Below are positions 48,937 through 60,593 of a stretch of 64,000 nucleotides of DNA, in pieces (within the stretch, counting starts at the first letter, position 1; every line of letters begins with the position of its first letter). A program made the position numbers and the translations under genes. The stretch lies in NCBI RefSeq assembly GCF_001708305.1, contig NZ_CP016953.1, positions 763,501-827,500 of the forward strand. Reading direction: 5' to 3'. Under the pieces are notes generated by a model. That model was not told the DNA's origin. It saw only the letters and a program-made list of their open reading frames with translations, and searched no databases. This DNA is from Streptococcus himalayensis (GTDB taxonomy: Bacteria > Bacillota > Bacilli > Lactobacillales > Streptococcaceae).

Positions 48937-48962
48937 AAGCCTAGCTTTCAGGCTTTTTTTAA
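48937..48962 (+). terminator. Displaced terminator of the aquaporin gene
   Basis: AAGCCT-AGCTTTC-AGGCTT followed by a T run. Without the ISL3 element it would lie about 11 bp after the aquaporin stop codon. Between here and cppA (48963-49332) I see only the cppA promoter and short broken coding-like pieces. Confidence 0.75.
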
Positions 48963-49284
48963 AGAAATAGATGAAGAAGTACCAAAATTTCAAAAAATGC
49001 AAGGGAGTTTAGCATCTTATTCTACCTGTTTGAAATGTTTGGAATGAGAGCAAAAAAAGCGATTGAACAGTCAACTTTTTATAATAAAGCAAACGAAACT
49101 ATTTGATTTTTTACATTTCATAGAGTATCAAACATAGTCAGTGTGAGACTTCGTTTATTTTATTCAATTAGGAAAGATAGTGCTACTTGCTGTCGTATGT
49201 TTCACGAAAACAACATCGCCTACAAATGTATGTAGCGGGATGAAATTTTCAGATAAAAAATAGAGCATATTCGCGTATAAATTA

Positions 49285-49313
49285 TTGCAAAATAGGAAAA
49301 AATTTTTTACAAT
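49285..49313 (+). promoter_or_regulatory. Promoter of cppA
   Basis: TTGCAA (49285-49290) and TACAAT (49308-49313), 17-bp spacer, 19 bp before the ATG. Confidence 0.7.
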
Positions 49314-49332
49314 AGAAAGACTGGAGGAAAGT

Positions 49333-50070
49333 ATGAGTGACAGAAATTCTATTGTAAGAGCAGTACCGACCCTTACAATCAATAATCGAAGAAAAAATCT
49401 TCAATTTTATACAGAAGTGTTAGGACTGACCAATGTGTTAGAAGACGCTGGATATACCATTTTGGGAGATCAGAGTCGGCAAGAGAAGTTACTGCTGGAG
49501 GAAGTTCCGAGTAATCGTGCCAGAAAAGTACAGGGGCTAAAAAAACTGGCAAAAGTTGTGTTAAAGGTGAAAGAGCCACGTGAAATTGATAGTTTACTAG
49601 CTAGAGCACCAGAGGAAATAACCTGCTATAAAGGAGAAAATGGTTTAGCATTTGAAGCGACCTCTCCAGAAGGAGATCGTTTTCTCCTGCATAGTGAAGA
49701 CGATGTGACGACATTGATTCCTGTGGCAGAGCTAGAGCAGCTTCATCCCTTGGAGCATGTTGAAAAGCTATCAGAGTTTGAAGTAGAAAAAATTCATCTC
49801 CATATTTCTTCGCTTGACAAAGAAGATTTTTATCAAAAACTTCCGGGAAGTGCTTGCTTTTTGGACTTTGTTGAAGTAGAAGGGACGGATTTGGAGATAG
49901 AGGCAGGCAAGACGTGGGATTTATCGGCCATTCGTTGGAAAGTGGAAGAGATTGATGTGGCTCAGTTAGAGCACCAATTTTCTGATACAGAAGTTTTCGT
50001 CCCCAAGTCTCGGAAGTTCTTTGGTACAAAGGATAAAAGTCAGATTGAAGTCTGGGTTGAGAGAGTGTAA
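49333..50070 (+). CDS. cppA: CppA-family protein (putative C3-degrading proteinase; VOC-like fold)
   Basis: A 245-residue protein. The first part (PTLTINNRRKNLQFYTEVLGLTNVLEDAGYTILGD) reads like a glyoxalase/VOC domain, and the whole matches the streptococcal CppA family as I know it. CppA was described as a proteinase of complement C3 in pneumococcus, but catalytic residues are not evident here and no signal peptide is seen. Start ATG 49333 follows GGAGGAAAGT; the frame is open further upstream through the promoter. The next gene starts 2 bp after its stop. Confidence 0.82.
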   Translation: MSDRNSIVRAVPTLTINNRRKNLQFYTEVLGLTNVLEDAGYTILGDQSRQEKLLLEEVPSNRARKVQGLKKLAKVVLKVKEPREIDSLLARAPEEITCYKGENGLAFEATSPEGDRFLLHSEDDVTTLIPVAELEQLHPLEHVEKLSEFEVEKIHLHISSLDKEDFYQKLPGSACFLDFVEVEGTDLEIEAGKTWDLSAIRWKVEEIDVAQLEHQFSDTEVFVPKSRKFFGTKDKSQIEVWVERV

Positions 50071-50072
50071 GT

Positions 50073-51011
50073 ATGGAGACAGTGCTTTCCTTTATCAAGG
50101 AGCAGATGAAGTCTGGGTTATATCCAGGAGCGAGTTTGGCTGTTTACCGAGCTGGGGCTTGGGAGGAGCACTATGTGGGACAGAGCGATCCTGCTAGAAA
50201 CCAAGAAACAAGGGCTGATTTACTCTATGATTTAGCCAGTGTTAGTAAGGTTGTCGGGGTTGGCACTCTCTTGCTAGTTGCAATGGGGCAGGGCTTAGTT
50301 GAGTTGGATCAGACTTTTCAAACCTATCAACCCCAATTTCGGCATAGTCAGATTACCATTCGGCAGCTCTTGACCCATACTTCTGGGCTCGATCCCTTTA
50401 TCCCCAATCGAGATACTTTATCAGCAGAGCAGCTGAAAGCGGCCTTGTATCAGCTTGATTTACGAGAAAGTCAAGCTTTTCACTACACAGATGTGAATTT
50501 TCTCTTACTGGGTTTTTTAGTGGAAGACATCTATGGAGCCAGTTTGAATCAAGTGTTTGACCAGGAGATTTTTCGACCTTGGCAGATGAAGGATACGAGC
50601 TTTGGCCCGCGACTGGGTGCAGTTCCGACGGTTCGTGGACATGATGAGGGCTTGGTTCATGATCCCAAGGCACGGGTGCTAGGCGTGCACGCAGGTAGTG
50701 CGGGTCTGTTCTCGACTATTCACGATTTAAAGCTCTTTTTAGAGCATTATTTGCAGGATGATTTTGCAAAAGATTTATTTCAAAATTTTTCTCAAGAAGA
50801 GGGGAAAACGCGTAGTCTTGCTTGGAATTTAGAGGGTGATTGGCTAGATCATACCGGCTATACGGGTCCCTTTATCATGGTCAATCGTAAGAGGCAAGAA
50901 GCTGTCATTTTTTTGACCAATCGAACCTACGATAGGGATGACAGACCTAGATGGATCGAAGAACGTAGAAAACTGTGCGATGTCATTAAGCTCTGTTTGG
51001 AAACTCGATGA
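50073..51011 (+). CDS. Beta-lactamase-like serine hydrolase
   Basis: A 312-residue member of the class C beta-lactamase/DD-peptidase-like family (PF00144). The nucleophile motif is Ser-x-x-Lys in YDLASVSKVVG (about residue 59). The Tyr motif is YTDVNFLLLG (about 140), and a His-Thr-Gly-like HTGYTGPF (about 264) fills the third box. No signal peptide, so possibly cytoplasmic; relatives act as esterases or peptidases. Translationally coupled to cppA. Confidence 0.85.
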   Translation: METVLSFIKEQMKSGLYPGASLAVYRAGAWEEHYVGQSDPARNQETRADLLYDLASVSKVVGVGTLLLVAMGQGLVELDQTFQTYQPQFRHSQITIRQLLTHTSGLDPFIPNRDTLSAEQLKAALYQLDLRESQAFHYTDVNFLLLGFLVEDIYGASLNQVFDQEIFRPWQMKDTSFGPRLGAVPTVRGHDEGLVHDPKARVLGVHAGSAGLFSTIHDLKLFLEHYLQDDFAKDLFQNFSQEEGKTRSLAWNLEGDWLDHTGYTGPFIMVNRKRQEAVIFLTNRTYDRDDRPRWIEERRKLCDVIKLCLETR

Positions 51012-51077
51012 ATGTTAAACCGAGAAGTGAAGTATAGATAGTTTTTGAACTGCTTGTGCAGCGATGTTATAAAAAAT

Positions 51078-51117
51078 AAAGAAGAGAGGAACATCAGCTT
51101 GGGTTCCTTTCTTTTTC
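51078..51117 (+). terminator. Terminator of the cppA operon
   Basis: AAAGAAGAGAGGAAC pairs with GTTCCTTTCTTT (some unpaired bases) and is followed by TTCTC. Confidence 0.6.
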
Positions 51118-51187
51118 TCTGCCAAACAATCGCTTTTTTTTGTGAAATGTATTAGAATAATAAATAGAGAAATGCGAGAAAGAGACT

Positions 51188-52066
51188 ATGACAAAAGAAA
51201 TGGGTGTCGGAAAGGCACATAGTAAAATTATATTGATTGGGGAGCATGCGGTGGTTTATGGCTACCCAGCCATCTCTCTCCCCTTAAATAACATTGAGGT
51301 GACCTGCCGGATTGTTCCAGCTGAGCGTCCTTGGGTGCTTTATGAAGAAGACACGCTTTCAATGGCGGTTTTTGCGGCGCTGGATCATTTAGGGATTGGG
51401 GAAGCCTTTATCCGTTGTCAGGTGGATTCGATGGTGCCTGAAAAGCGGGGAATGGGTTCATCAGCTGCTGTTAGCATTGCAGCAATACGAGCGGTTTTTG
51501 ACTATTTTGACGAGACCTTGGATGAGGAGACCTTGGAAATTTTGGCCAATCGTGCAGAGATGATTGCCCACATGAATCCTAGTGGTTTGGATGCCAAGAC
51601 TTGCCTGAGCAATCGTGCTATTAAATTCATCAAAAATGTTGGATTTACGGAGCTTGATGTGGATTTGAAGGCTTATCTTTTGATTGCAGATACTGGTATT
51701 CATGGTCATACGAGAGAGGCTATCCAAAAGGTGGAAGAGGCAGGGAGATTGGCCCTCCACAATCTCCACCAGCTAGGAAATCTGACCAAGCAAATCGAGC
51801 AAGGAATTGCGCAACGAGATTTAGATGGAATTGGCCAAGCCATGACAAAAGCCCACAGTCATTTGAGGGCAATTGGGGTGAGTTGTGAGCAGGCAGATGA
51901 GTTAGTGCATCTGGCTTTAGAAGAAGGAGCTTTAGGGGCTAAGATGAGCGGGGGCGGTCTTGGGGGCTGTATTATTGCTCTCGTTAAAGAAAGAAACGAA
52001 GTTGAGCGTTTGGCTCAGCGATTACAGGAGAAAGGGGCAATCAATACATGGATAGAGAACCTATAA
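51188..52066 (+). CDS. mvaK1: Mevalonate kinase
   Basis: First enzyme of the lower mevalonate pathway in the cytoplasm: mevalonate to 5-phosphomevalonate. A GHMP kinase of 292 residues with KAHSKIILIGEHAVVYGYPA (substrate/ATP region, residues 9-28), the Gly/Ser loop VPEKRGMGSSAAVSIA (about 87-102) and KMSGGGLGGCIIAL (about 255-268). It opens the four-gene set mvaK1-mvaD-mvaK2-fni, the standard order in Gram-positive cocci, and overlaps mvaD by 19 bp. Confidence 0.96.
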   Translation: MTKEMGVGKAHSKIILIGEHAVVYGYPAISLPLNNIEVTCRIVPAERPWVLYEEDTLSMAVFAALDHLGIGEAFIRCQVDSMVPEKRGMGSSAAVSIAAIRAVFDYFDETLDEETLEILANRAEMIAHMNPSGLDAKTCLSNRAIKFIKNVGFTELDVDLKAYLLIADTGIHGHTREAIQKVEEAGRLALHNLHQLGNLTKQIEQGIAQRDLDGIGQAMTKAHSHLRAIGVSCEQADELVHLALEEGALGAKMSGGGLGGCIIALVKERNEVERLAQRLQEKGAINTWIENL

Positions 52067-52984
52067 CCGTGCGTTCATACGCCAATATTGCCATTATCAA
52101 ATACTGGGGAAAGGCAGATGTGACAAGAGTAGTGCCGGCGACCAGTAGTATTTCGCTCACCTTGGAAAACATGTACACAGATACTCGTTTAAGTGCTTTG
52201 CCAAGCACAGCAACCGCAGATGAATTTTATATCAATGGGGAGTTGCAAAGTCCAGCAGAGCATGAGAAAATTCAAGCAGTGGTGGATCGTTACCGTCCAA
52301 AAGGAGCAGGATTTGTCCGTGTTGATACGGTCAATAACATGCCTACGGCAGCAGGTCTTTCTTCTAGCTCTAGTGGTCTGTCTGCACTCATCAAGGCTTG
52401 TAATGAATTTTTTAATCTAGCATTAACGACCAAGGAATTAGCCCAAGAAGCAAAGTTAGCGTCCGGTTCTTCTTCGCGAAGTTTCTATGGCCCTCTAGCT
52501 GCTTGGGACAAGGACAGCGGGGACATTTTTCCTGTCAAAACAGAGTTGAAGTTAGCAATGATTATGTTGGTTTTGGAGGACCAGAAAAAACCAATTTCAA
52601 GTCGAGAAGGTATGAAACGTTGTGTAGAAACATCTACCAATTTTGCGGAATGGATTGCTCGCTCAGAAGTTGATTACCAACAGATGCTCCAGTATTTGAG
52701 GGAAAATGATTTTGCAAAAGTAGGAGCATTAACGGAGGAAAATGCTCTGGCTATGCATGGGACGACCGAGACAGCTACTCCTGTCTTTTCGTATCTGACA
52801 GAGGCTAGCTACCAAGCCATGGATTTTGTAAGAGAGTTACGAGAGAATGGCCATGCTTGCTATTTCACGATGGATGCGGGGCCAAACGTCAAGGTTCTTT
52901 GCTTGGAGGAAGATTTGGCAGAATTGGTGCCAATCTTTGAGAAACATTATCGGGTGATTGTTTCCAAAACAAAGGATTTGAGCC

Positions 52985-52995
<11 letters not shown>
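52048..52995 (+). CDS. mvaD: Diphosphomevalonate decarboxylase
   Basis: Converts 5-diphosphomevalonate to isopentenyl diphosphate with ATP and loss of CO2. 315 residues; VRSYANIAIIKYWGKAD at residues 5-21 with the conserved Tyr-Trp-Gly-Lys; GHMP loop NNMPTAAGLSSSSSGLSALIKA at about 92-113; ASGSSSRSFYGPLAAWD at about 135; and the catalytic Asp in TMDAGPNVK. Its start lies inside mvaK1 and its end overlaps mvaK2. Confidence 0.96.
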
Positions 52996-54989
<1,994 letters not shown>

Positions 54990-55068
54990 AAAAATAGGAA
55001 TTTTGCCAAAATCATCACTATTTTTTATCGGAAATATGGTACAATAAAACTAGAAAGAATAGTGAATC

Positions 55069-55596
55069 ATGAATTATTTTAAAAAATATCGACTGGATTC
55101 TTCTAAATTTCGCTTAGGAATGCGGACCTTAAAGACGGGACTAGCTGTTTTTATCGTTCTTCTCCTCTTTCATATACTAGGTTGGCAAGGTCTTCAAATC
55201 GCTGCTTTGACAGCTGTTTTTAGTCTGAGAGAGGACTTTGATAAAAGTGTTCATTTTGGGACCTCACGTATTTTAGGAAATAGTATCGGTGGCTTTTATG
55301 CCGTCCTATTTTTTCTGCTGAATCAATTATTTGCAGATAATTTTCTGATTACTCTGTTTATGGTTCCGATTTGTACGATGCTGACGATTATGACCAATGT
55401 CGCTATGAACAATCAAGCCGGAGTGATTGGTGGCGTGTCTGCCCTCTTGATTATTACCCTTTCTATCCCAGAAGGGGATACCTTGACCTATGTATGTGCA
55501 AGGATTTTTGAAACCTTTGTCGGAGTTTTTATCGCCATTTTGGTCAATTATGATGTGGAGAGACTTCGACAAATTCTTTCAAAAAAAGAGAAATAA
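55069..55596 (+). CDS. FUSC/aromatic acid exporter-like membrane protein
   Basis: A 175-residue protein with four or five membrane segments: TGLAVFIVLLLFHILGWQGLQIAALTAVF, NSIGGFYAVLFFLLNQLF, LITLFMVPICTMLTIMTNVAM and VIGGVSALLIITLSIPEG. The N-terminal GMRTLKTGLAVF and the DFDKSVHFGTSRILGNSIGG block match the ArAE_1/FUSC (DUF939) family. No cytoplasmic domain, so it is a short version. The end (RIFETFVGVFIAILVNYDV) also fits. Transport role is only inferred. It lies alone between fni and glnR with a TACAAT box upstream. Confidence 0.8.
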   Translation: MNYFKKYRLDSSKFRLGMRTLKTGLAVFIVLLLFHILGWQGLQIAALTAVFSLREDFDKSVHFGTSRILGNSIGGFYAVLFFLLNQLFADNFLITLFMVPICTMLTIMTNVAMNNQAGVIGGVSALLIITLSIPEGDTLTYVCARIFETFVGVFIAILVNYDVERLRQILSKKEK

Positions 55597-55602
55597 TATA
55601 CA

Positions 55603-55655
55603 TGTCAGAAATTCTAACATATATTCTTGACAGACGAGAAGTTTCAGACTATAAT
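55603..55655 (+). promoter_or_regulatory. GlnR operator and promoter of glnRA
   Basis: TGTCA-GAAATTC-TAACA at 55603-55619 fits the GlnR box TGTNA-N7-TNACA. Directly after it TTGACA (55627-55632) and TATAAT (55650-55655) form a 17-bp-spaced promoter. Binding just upstream of the -35 suits autoregulation of the operon by GlnR with glutamine synthetase. Confidence 0.88.
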
Positions 55656-55677
55656 AGTGTGTAAGAAAGGAAAAGCA

Positions 55678-56037
55678 ATGAAGGAAAAAGAGTTTCGCCG
55701 TAATATGGCAGTTTTTCCTATTGGTAGCGTTATGAAATTGACGGATTTGACAGCTCGTCAGATTCGTTATTATGAAGATCAAGATTTGATTAAGCCTGAT
55801 CGCAATGAAGGCAATCGCCGTATGTATTCTTTGAATGATATGGATCGCTTGCTGGAGATTAAAGACTATATTGCAGAAGGCTATAATATCGCTGCTATTA
55901 AGAAAAAATATGCTGAGCGTGAAGCTAAGTCCAAACGAACCATTACTGAAAAAGACGTCCGCCGTGCACTGCACAATGACATCTTGCAGCAAGGTCGCTT
56001 TGCTTCATCCATTCCACCGTTCGGTCGCATGCAGTAA
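55678..56037 (+). CDS. glnR: MerR-family nitrogen regulator GlnR
   Basis: Repressor of nitrogen genes, active with feedback-inhibited glutamine synthetase. A 119-residue protein with the MerR helix-turn-helix MKLTDLTARQIRYYEDQDLIKPDRNEGNRRMYSLNDMDRL (residues 19-58), which includes the RYYE signature, and a C-terminal tail that in Bacillus GlnR senses glutamine synthetase. Start ATG 55678 follows AGAAAGGAAAAGCA. A GlnR box lies in its own promoter. Confidence 0.95.
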   Translation: MKEKEFRRNMAVFPIGSVMKLTDLTARQIRYYEDQDLIKPDRNEGNRRMYSLNDMDRLLEIKDYIAEGYNIAAIKKKYAEREAKSKRTITEKDVRRALHNDILQQGRFASSIPPFGRMQ

Positions 56038-56079
56038 TCGAACAGATGTAAAAGGATTTAACAAGGAGAGAATATACCC

Positions 56080-57426
56080 ATGCCAATCACAGTAGCTGAT
56101 ATCCGTCGCGAAGTGAAAGAAAAAAATGTCACCTTTATTCGCTTGATGTTTTCAGATATTTTAGGAACGATGAAAAATGTCGAAATTCCTGCAACGGATG
56201 AACAGCTTGAAAAGGTTTTATCCAATAAGGCGATGTTTGATGGCTCATCGATTGAAGGATTTGTACGTATCAACGAGTCTGATATGTATCTCTATCCAGA
56301 TTTGGATACTTGGACAGTCTTTCCTTGGGGAGATGAAAATGGCAGCGTTGCTGGTTTGATTTGTGATGTCTACACGACAGAAGGGGTGCCTTTCCAAGGG
56401 GATCCTCGAGGAAATCTCAAACGTGCCCTCAAGCACATGGAAGAACTAGGGTTCAAATCGTTTAACCTTGGACCAGAACCAGAATTTTTTCTGTTTAAGC
56501 TAGACGAGCATGGCAATCCTACGCTGGAAGTCAACGACAAGGGAGGTTATTTTGATTTAGCGCCGACAGATTTGGCAGATAATACGCGCCGTGAAATCGT
56601 AAATGTCTTGACAACCATGGGATTTGAGGTGGAAGCGAGTCACCATGAGGTGGCTGTTGGTCAGCATGAGATTGATTTTAAGTATGATGAGGTTTTGCGT
56701 GCCTGTGATAAAATTCAGCTTTTTAAGCTGGTTGTAAAGACAATTGCTCGCAAGCATGGTTTGTATGCGACCTTTATGGCGAAGCCCAAGTTTGGCATTG
56801 CTGGATCAGGGATGCACTGCAATATGTCCCTTTTTGATCAGGATGGTAATAATGCCTTTTATGACCCACAGGATCCTAACGGCATGCAATTATCGCAGAT
56901 AGCCTATCATTTCTTGGGTGGTCTGATTAAGCATGCCTATAATTTTACGGCTATTACCAATCCAACGGTTAATTCCTACAAGCGTTTAGTGCCAGGCTAT
57001 GAAGCACCTGTCTACATCGCTTGGGCGGGTCGCAATCGTTCTCCTTTGGTACGAGTTCCAGCTTCTCGAGGAATGGGAACACGCTTAGAACTTCGTTCGG
57101 TTGACCCAATGGCCAATCCCTATATTGCCATGGCAGTTTTGCTAGAGGTGGGACTAAATGGTATTGAAAATAAGATTGAGGCACCAGCTCCGATCGAAGA
57201 GAATATCTATGTCATGTCAGCAGAAGAGCGTAAGGAAGCGGGGATTACCGATTTACCATCAACTCTTCACAATGCTCTAAAAGCCTTGACAGAAGATGAG
57301 GTCGTGAAGGAAGCACTTGGTCAACATATCTATACCAACTTTGTTGAAGCGAAGCGTATTGAATGGGCGAGTTATGCAACCTTTGTATCTCAATGGGAAG
57401 TGGATAACTACCTTGACTTATACTAA
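56080..57426 (+). CDS. glnA: Glutamine synthetase type I
   Basis: Makes glutamine from glutamate, ammonia and ATP. At 448 residues it belongs to the GS-I alpha class typical of Firmicutes, with no adenylylation Tyr loop. Visible: [35 protein letters not shown] (about 54), [23 protein letters not shown] (metal ligands), [40 protein letters not shown] and [41 protein letters not shown] precedes the ATG. Co-transcribed with glnR. Confidence 0.97.
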   Translation: MPITVADIRREVKEKNVTFIRLMFSDILGTMKNVEIPATDEQLEKVLSNKAMFDGSSIEGFVRINESDMYLYPDLDTWTVFPWGDENGSVAGLICDVYTTEGVPFQGDPRGNLKRALKHMEELGFKSFNLGPEPEFFLFKLDEHGNPTLEVNDKGGYFDLAPTDLADNTRREIVNVLTTMGFEVEASHHEVAVGQHEIDFKYDEVLRACDKIQLFKLVVKTIARKHGLYATFMAKPKFGIAGSGMHCNMSLFDQDGNNAFYDPQDPNGMQLSQIAYHFLGGLIKHAYNFTAITNPTVNSYKRLVPGYEAPVYIAWAGRNRSPLVRVPASRGMGTRLELRSVDPMANPYIAMAVLLEVGLNGIENKIEAPAPIEENIYVMSAEERKEAGITDLPSTLHNALKALTEDEVVKEALGQHIYTNFVEAKRIEWASYATFVSQWEVDNYLDLY

Positions 57427-57450
57427 GGGCTGTGAAAAATAGATAATAAA

Positions 57451-57484
57451 AAAGAGGCGGAAACATTGGTTTTCTGCCTCTTAT
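57451..57484. terminator. Hairpin after glnA
   Basis: AAGAGGC-GGAAA pairs with TTTTC-TGCCTCTT. The T run after it is short on the plus strand, while AAAAAAGAGG on the left gives Ts on the minus strand. Confidence 0.65.
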
Positions 57485-57499
57485 TATGGCTCGAAACCA

Positions 57500-57676
57500 T
57501 AATGTAGATTTGCCGCTACTACTTTTTCCGATGAGGGCAATCTTATCTCCCTTGTGAATTGTCAGTGTAACACGCTTAAACAATTTATGCTTTCCATAAG
57601 AAAAACTCCGTTCTTCAAGGGAGATTGGAAATATTTCTTCTACTTTATCAATCTTAGACTCTTGGACATTTTCTAG
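57500..57676 (-). pseudogene. Fragment of an ABC exporter ATPase gene
   Basis: Fifty-nine codons on the minus strand. LENVQESK leads into ISLEERSFSYGKHKLFKRVTLTIHKGDKI and ends with the Walker A loop LIGKSSSGKSTL, after which similarity stops at the glnA hairpin. It has no start codon of its own: a TGA precedes it. The part before the Walker A resembles the linker and A-loop of peptide or bacteriocin exporters with fused membrane domain. A remnant left by deletion; both flanks of the original gene are gone. Confidence 0.7.
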
Positions 57677-57787
57677 TCAGAATGCATCGTTTTACCGATA
57701 GCGAGGAAAAATCCTTCTTATTTAATCAATAGCAGTTTTCTTCTGGCTTTAAAAATGGTAAAATGATAGGAAGAATTGGAGAGAAAG

Positions 57788-60004
57788 ATGCCAAAAGAAG
57801 TAAACTTAACAGGCGACCAAGTGGTGGCCCTTACTAGAGACTATTTATCCCCAGAAGATGTGGCTTTTGTGCAGAAGGCCTTGATTTATGCGGTGGATTG
57901 CCACAGTGGACAATTTCGCAAGTCAGGGGAACCTTATATTATTCATCCGATCCAAGTGGCGGGCATTTTGGCCAAATTAAAACTGGATGCGGTGACCGTT
58001 TCCTGCGGTTTTTTGCATGATGTGGTGGAGGATACGGATGCGACTTTGGACGATTTGGAGCGTGAATTTGGAGAAGATGTCCGCATTATCGTAGATGGGG
58101 TGACCAAGCTCGGTAAGGTCAAGTATATGTCCCACGAGGAGCAATTGGCGGAAAATCATCGCAAGATGCTGATGGCCATGTCGAAAGATATTCGGGTTAT
58201 TTTGGTGAAATTAGCCGACCGATTGCACAATATGCGCACGCTGAAACACCTGCGAAAAGACAAGCAGGAACGAATTTCGCGAGAAACTATGGAAATTTAT
58301 GCTCCGCTAGCTCACCGACTAGGGATTTCCAGCGTCAAATGGGAATTGGAAGATCTGTCCTTCCGCTATCTCAACGAAGTGGAGTTTTACAAGATTTCTC
58401 ATACGATGAAGGAAAAACGCAGAGAGCGGGAAGCCTTGGTCGAAGAAGTAGTTGAGAAGATTGATAGGTATGCGGCTGAACGTCATTTACATGGGAAAAT
58501 CTATGGTCGTCCTAAGCATATTTACTCGATTTATCGAAAAATGCAGGATAAAAAGAAGCGTTTTGATGAGATTTACGACCTGATTGCCATTCGGTGTATC
58601 CTTGATACTCAGAGCGATGTTTATGCAATGTTGGGTTATATTCACGAATTATGGCGACCAATGCCGGGGCGATTTAAGGATTATATTGCCAACCGCAAGG
58701 CCAATGGCTATCAATCAATCCATACGACGGTTTACGGTCCCAAGGGTCCGATTGAGTTTCAAATTCGGACCAAGGAAATGCATGAGGTGGCAGAGTATGG
58801 GGTAGCTGCTCATTGGGCCTATAAAAAAGGCATTAAGGGACAGGTTGACAGTCGTGAATCAGCAATCGGGATGAACTGGATTAAGGAAATGATGGAGCTC
58901 CAAGACCAGTCTGATGATGCTAAAGAATTTGTGGATTCGGTCAAGGAAAACTATCTGGCAGAGGAAATCTATGTGTTCACCCCTGATGGAGCCGTTCGCT
59001 CTTTACCAAAAGATTCAGGACCGATTGATTTTGCTTATGAAATCCATACCAAGGTTGGAGAAAAAGCGACAGGTGCCAAGGTCAATGGTCGGATGGTTCC
59101 CTTGACAACCAAGCTGAAAACAGGGGACCAAGTGGAAATTATCACCAATAGCAACTCCTTTGGACCAAGTCGTGATTGGCTCAATATGGTCAAGACCAGC
59201 AAGGCTCGCAATAAAATTCGTCAATTTTTCAAAAACCAAGACAAGGAATTGTCCATTTCAAAAGGTCGAGAACTCTTACAAGCTCAATTCCAAGAGCATG
59301 GCTATGTAGCTAATAAATACATGGATAAAAAGCACATGGAAGAAGTGCTGCAAAAGACGAGTTACAAGACTGAGGAATCCCTCTTTGCGGCCATTGGTTT
59401 TGGAGAGGTGGGGGCCATCTCCATTTTCAATCGCTTGACAGAAAAAGAACGCCGAGAAGAGGAGAAGGCTAAGGCTCGTGCAGAGGCTGAAGAATTGCTC
59501 AAAGGCGGTGAGGTCAAGGTTGAAAACAAGGATACCTTGAAAGTCAAGCATGAGGGTGGTGTGGTCATCCAAGGAGCTTCTGGTTTGTTGATTCGGATTG
59601 CCAAATGTTGCAATCCTGTGCCAGGTGACGCTATTGTCGGCTATATTACCAAAGGTCGTGGCGTAGCTATTCATCGCGTGGACTGTATGAATTTACGAGC
59701 TCAGGATAACTATGAACAACGCTTGCTAGATGTAGAGTGGGAAGATGAGCACTCTAGCAAGGAATATATTGCTCATATAGATATTTATGGTTTAAATCGA
59801 ACAGGTCTTCTCAACGATGTCCTTCAGGTCTTGTCCAACACGACCCGCAATATCTCCACAGTCAATGCCCAGCCAACCAAGGATATGAAATTTGCCAATA
59901 TCCATGTTTCTTTTGGAATTGCCAATCTATCTATGCTAACAACGGTAGTGGATAAGATTAAAAGTGTACCGGAAGTTTATTCGGTCAAACGGACGAATGG
60001 GTAG
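57788..60004 (+). CDS. relA: Bifunctional (p)ppGpp synthetase/hydrolase RelA/SpoT
   Basis: Stringent-response enzyme, 738 residues. The N-terminal hydrolase has the HD motif in CGFLHDVVEDTDA (about residue 77). The synthetase domain has RPKHIYSIYRKMQDKKKRFDEIYDLIAIR and the GRFKDYIANRKANGYQSIHTTVYGP block (about 295-320). Then come a TGS domain (EIYVFTPDGAVRSLPKDSGPIDFAYEIHTKVG, about 395-430), a zinc-finger-like region (IAKCCNPVPGD) and a C-terminal ACT domain. ATG 57788 with GGAGAGAAAG is the start; TTG 57776 in the same frame overlaps that site and is rejected. dtd follows 8 bp later. Confidence 0.97.
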   Translation: MPKEVNLTGDQVVALTRDYLSPEDVAFVQKALIYAVDCHSGQFRKSGEPYIIHPIQVAGILAKLKLDAVTVSCGFLHDVVEDTDATLDDLEREFGEDVRIIVDGVTKLGKVKYMSHEEQLAENHRKMLMAMSKDIRVILVKLADRLHNMRTLKHLRKDKQERISRETMEIYAPLAHRLGISSVKWELEDLSFRYLNEVEFYKISHTMKEKRREREALVEEVVEKIDRYAAERHLHGKIYGRPKHIYSIYRKMQDKKKRFDEIYDLIAIRCILDTQSDVYAMLGYIHELWRPMPGRFKDYIANRKANGYQSIHTTVYGPKGPIEFQIRTKEMHEVAEYGVAAHWAYKKGIKGQVDSRESAIGMNWIKEMMELQDQSDDAKEFVDSVKENYLAEEIYVFTPDGAVRSLPKDSGPIDFAYEIHTKVGEKATGAKVNGRMVPLTTKLKTGDQVEIITNSNSFGPSRDWLNMVKTSKARNKIRQFFKNQDKELSISKGRELLQAQFQEHGYVANKYMDKKHMEEVLQKTSYKTEESLFAAIGFGEVGAISIFNRLTEKERREEEKAKARAEAEELLKGGEVKVENKDTLKVKHEGGVVIQGASGLLIRIAKCCNPVPGDAIVGYITKGRGVAIHRVDCMNLRAQDNYEQRLLDVEWEDEHSSKEYIAHIDIYGLNRTGLLNDVLQVLSNTTRNISTVNAQPTKDMKFANIHVSFGIANLSMLTTVVDKIKSVPEVYSVKRTNG

Positions 60005-60012
60005 GTGAGTAA

Positions 60013-60456
60013 ATGAAAGTTGTGATTCAGCGTGTGAAACGAGCTTCTGTCGCCGTCGAAGGGCAGATGATTGGCTCCATCAAGCAAGGGCTCTTGCTTC
60101 TGGTTGGTATTGCTCCGGAGGATGAGATGGAAGATCTCCACTATGCCACTCGAAAGATTGTCAATATGCGAATTTTTTCAGATTCAGAGGATAAGATGAA
60201 TCTCAGTGTCAAGGATATCGGTGGAGAAATCTTGTCCATTTCTCAATTTACCCTCCATGCTGATACCAAAAAGGGCAATCGTCCAGCTTTTACAGGTGCA
60301 GCAAATCCAGAGCAGGCAAAGGCTCTGTATGAACGATTGAATGAACAGTTAGCACTTGAAGTAGCTACTCAAACAGGTCAATTTGGGGCAGATATGCAAG
60401 TTGACCTGCTCAATGACGGCCCTGTGACCATTGTGTTGGATACGAAAAATCGCTAG
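60013..60456 (+). CDS. dtd: D-aminoacyl-tRNA deacylase
   Basis: Removes D-amino acids (and glycine from tRNA-Ala) wrongly attached to tRNA. 147 residues with [17 protein letters not shown], the catalytic [19 protein letters not shown] segment (SQFTL, about residue 78-82) and the C-terminal [11 protein letters not shown] (GPVT motif). The relA-dtd order is common in Firmicutes. Confidence 0.96.
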   Translation: MKVVIQRVKRASVAVEGQMIGSIKQGLLLLVGIAPEDEMEDLHYATRKIVNMRIFSDSEDKMNLSVKDIGGEILSISQFTLHADTKKGNRPAFTGAANPEQAKALYERLNEQLALEVATQTGQFGADMQVDLLNDGPVTIVLDTKNR

Positions 60457-60495
60457 TGAACAGAATTTTAATTTTTGACAAGTATAAAAGCTGAT

Positions 60496-60528
60496 AAAAT
60501 GCGTTCCCTGATGATAGGAACGCATTTT
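60496..60528. terminator. Terminator of relA-dtd
   Basis: AAAATGCGTTCC pairs perfectly with GGAACGCATTTT around 9 nt. It may also serve the convergent pepA. Confidence 0.88.
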
Positions 60529-60593
60529 GTCATTTATAATTCAGATGAACGTTGAACTGTACGATTTCTTTTAGGAGATATTGATTATGTTGC

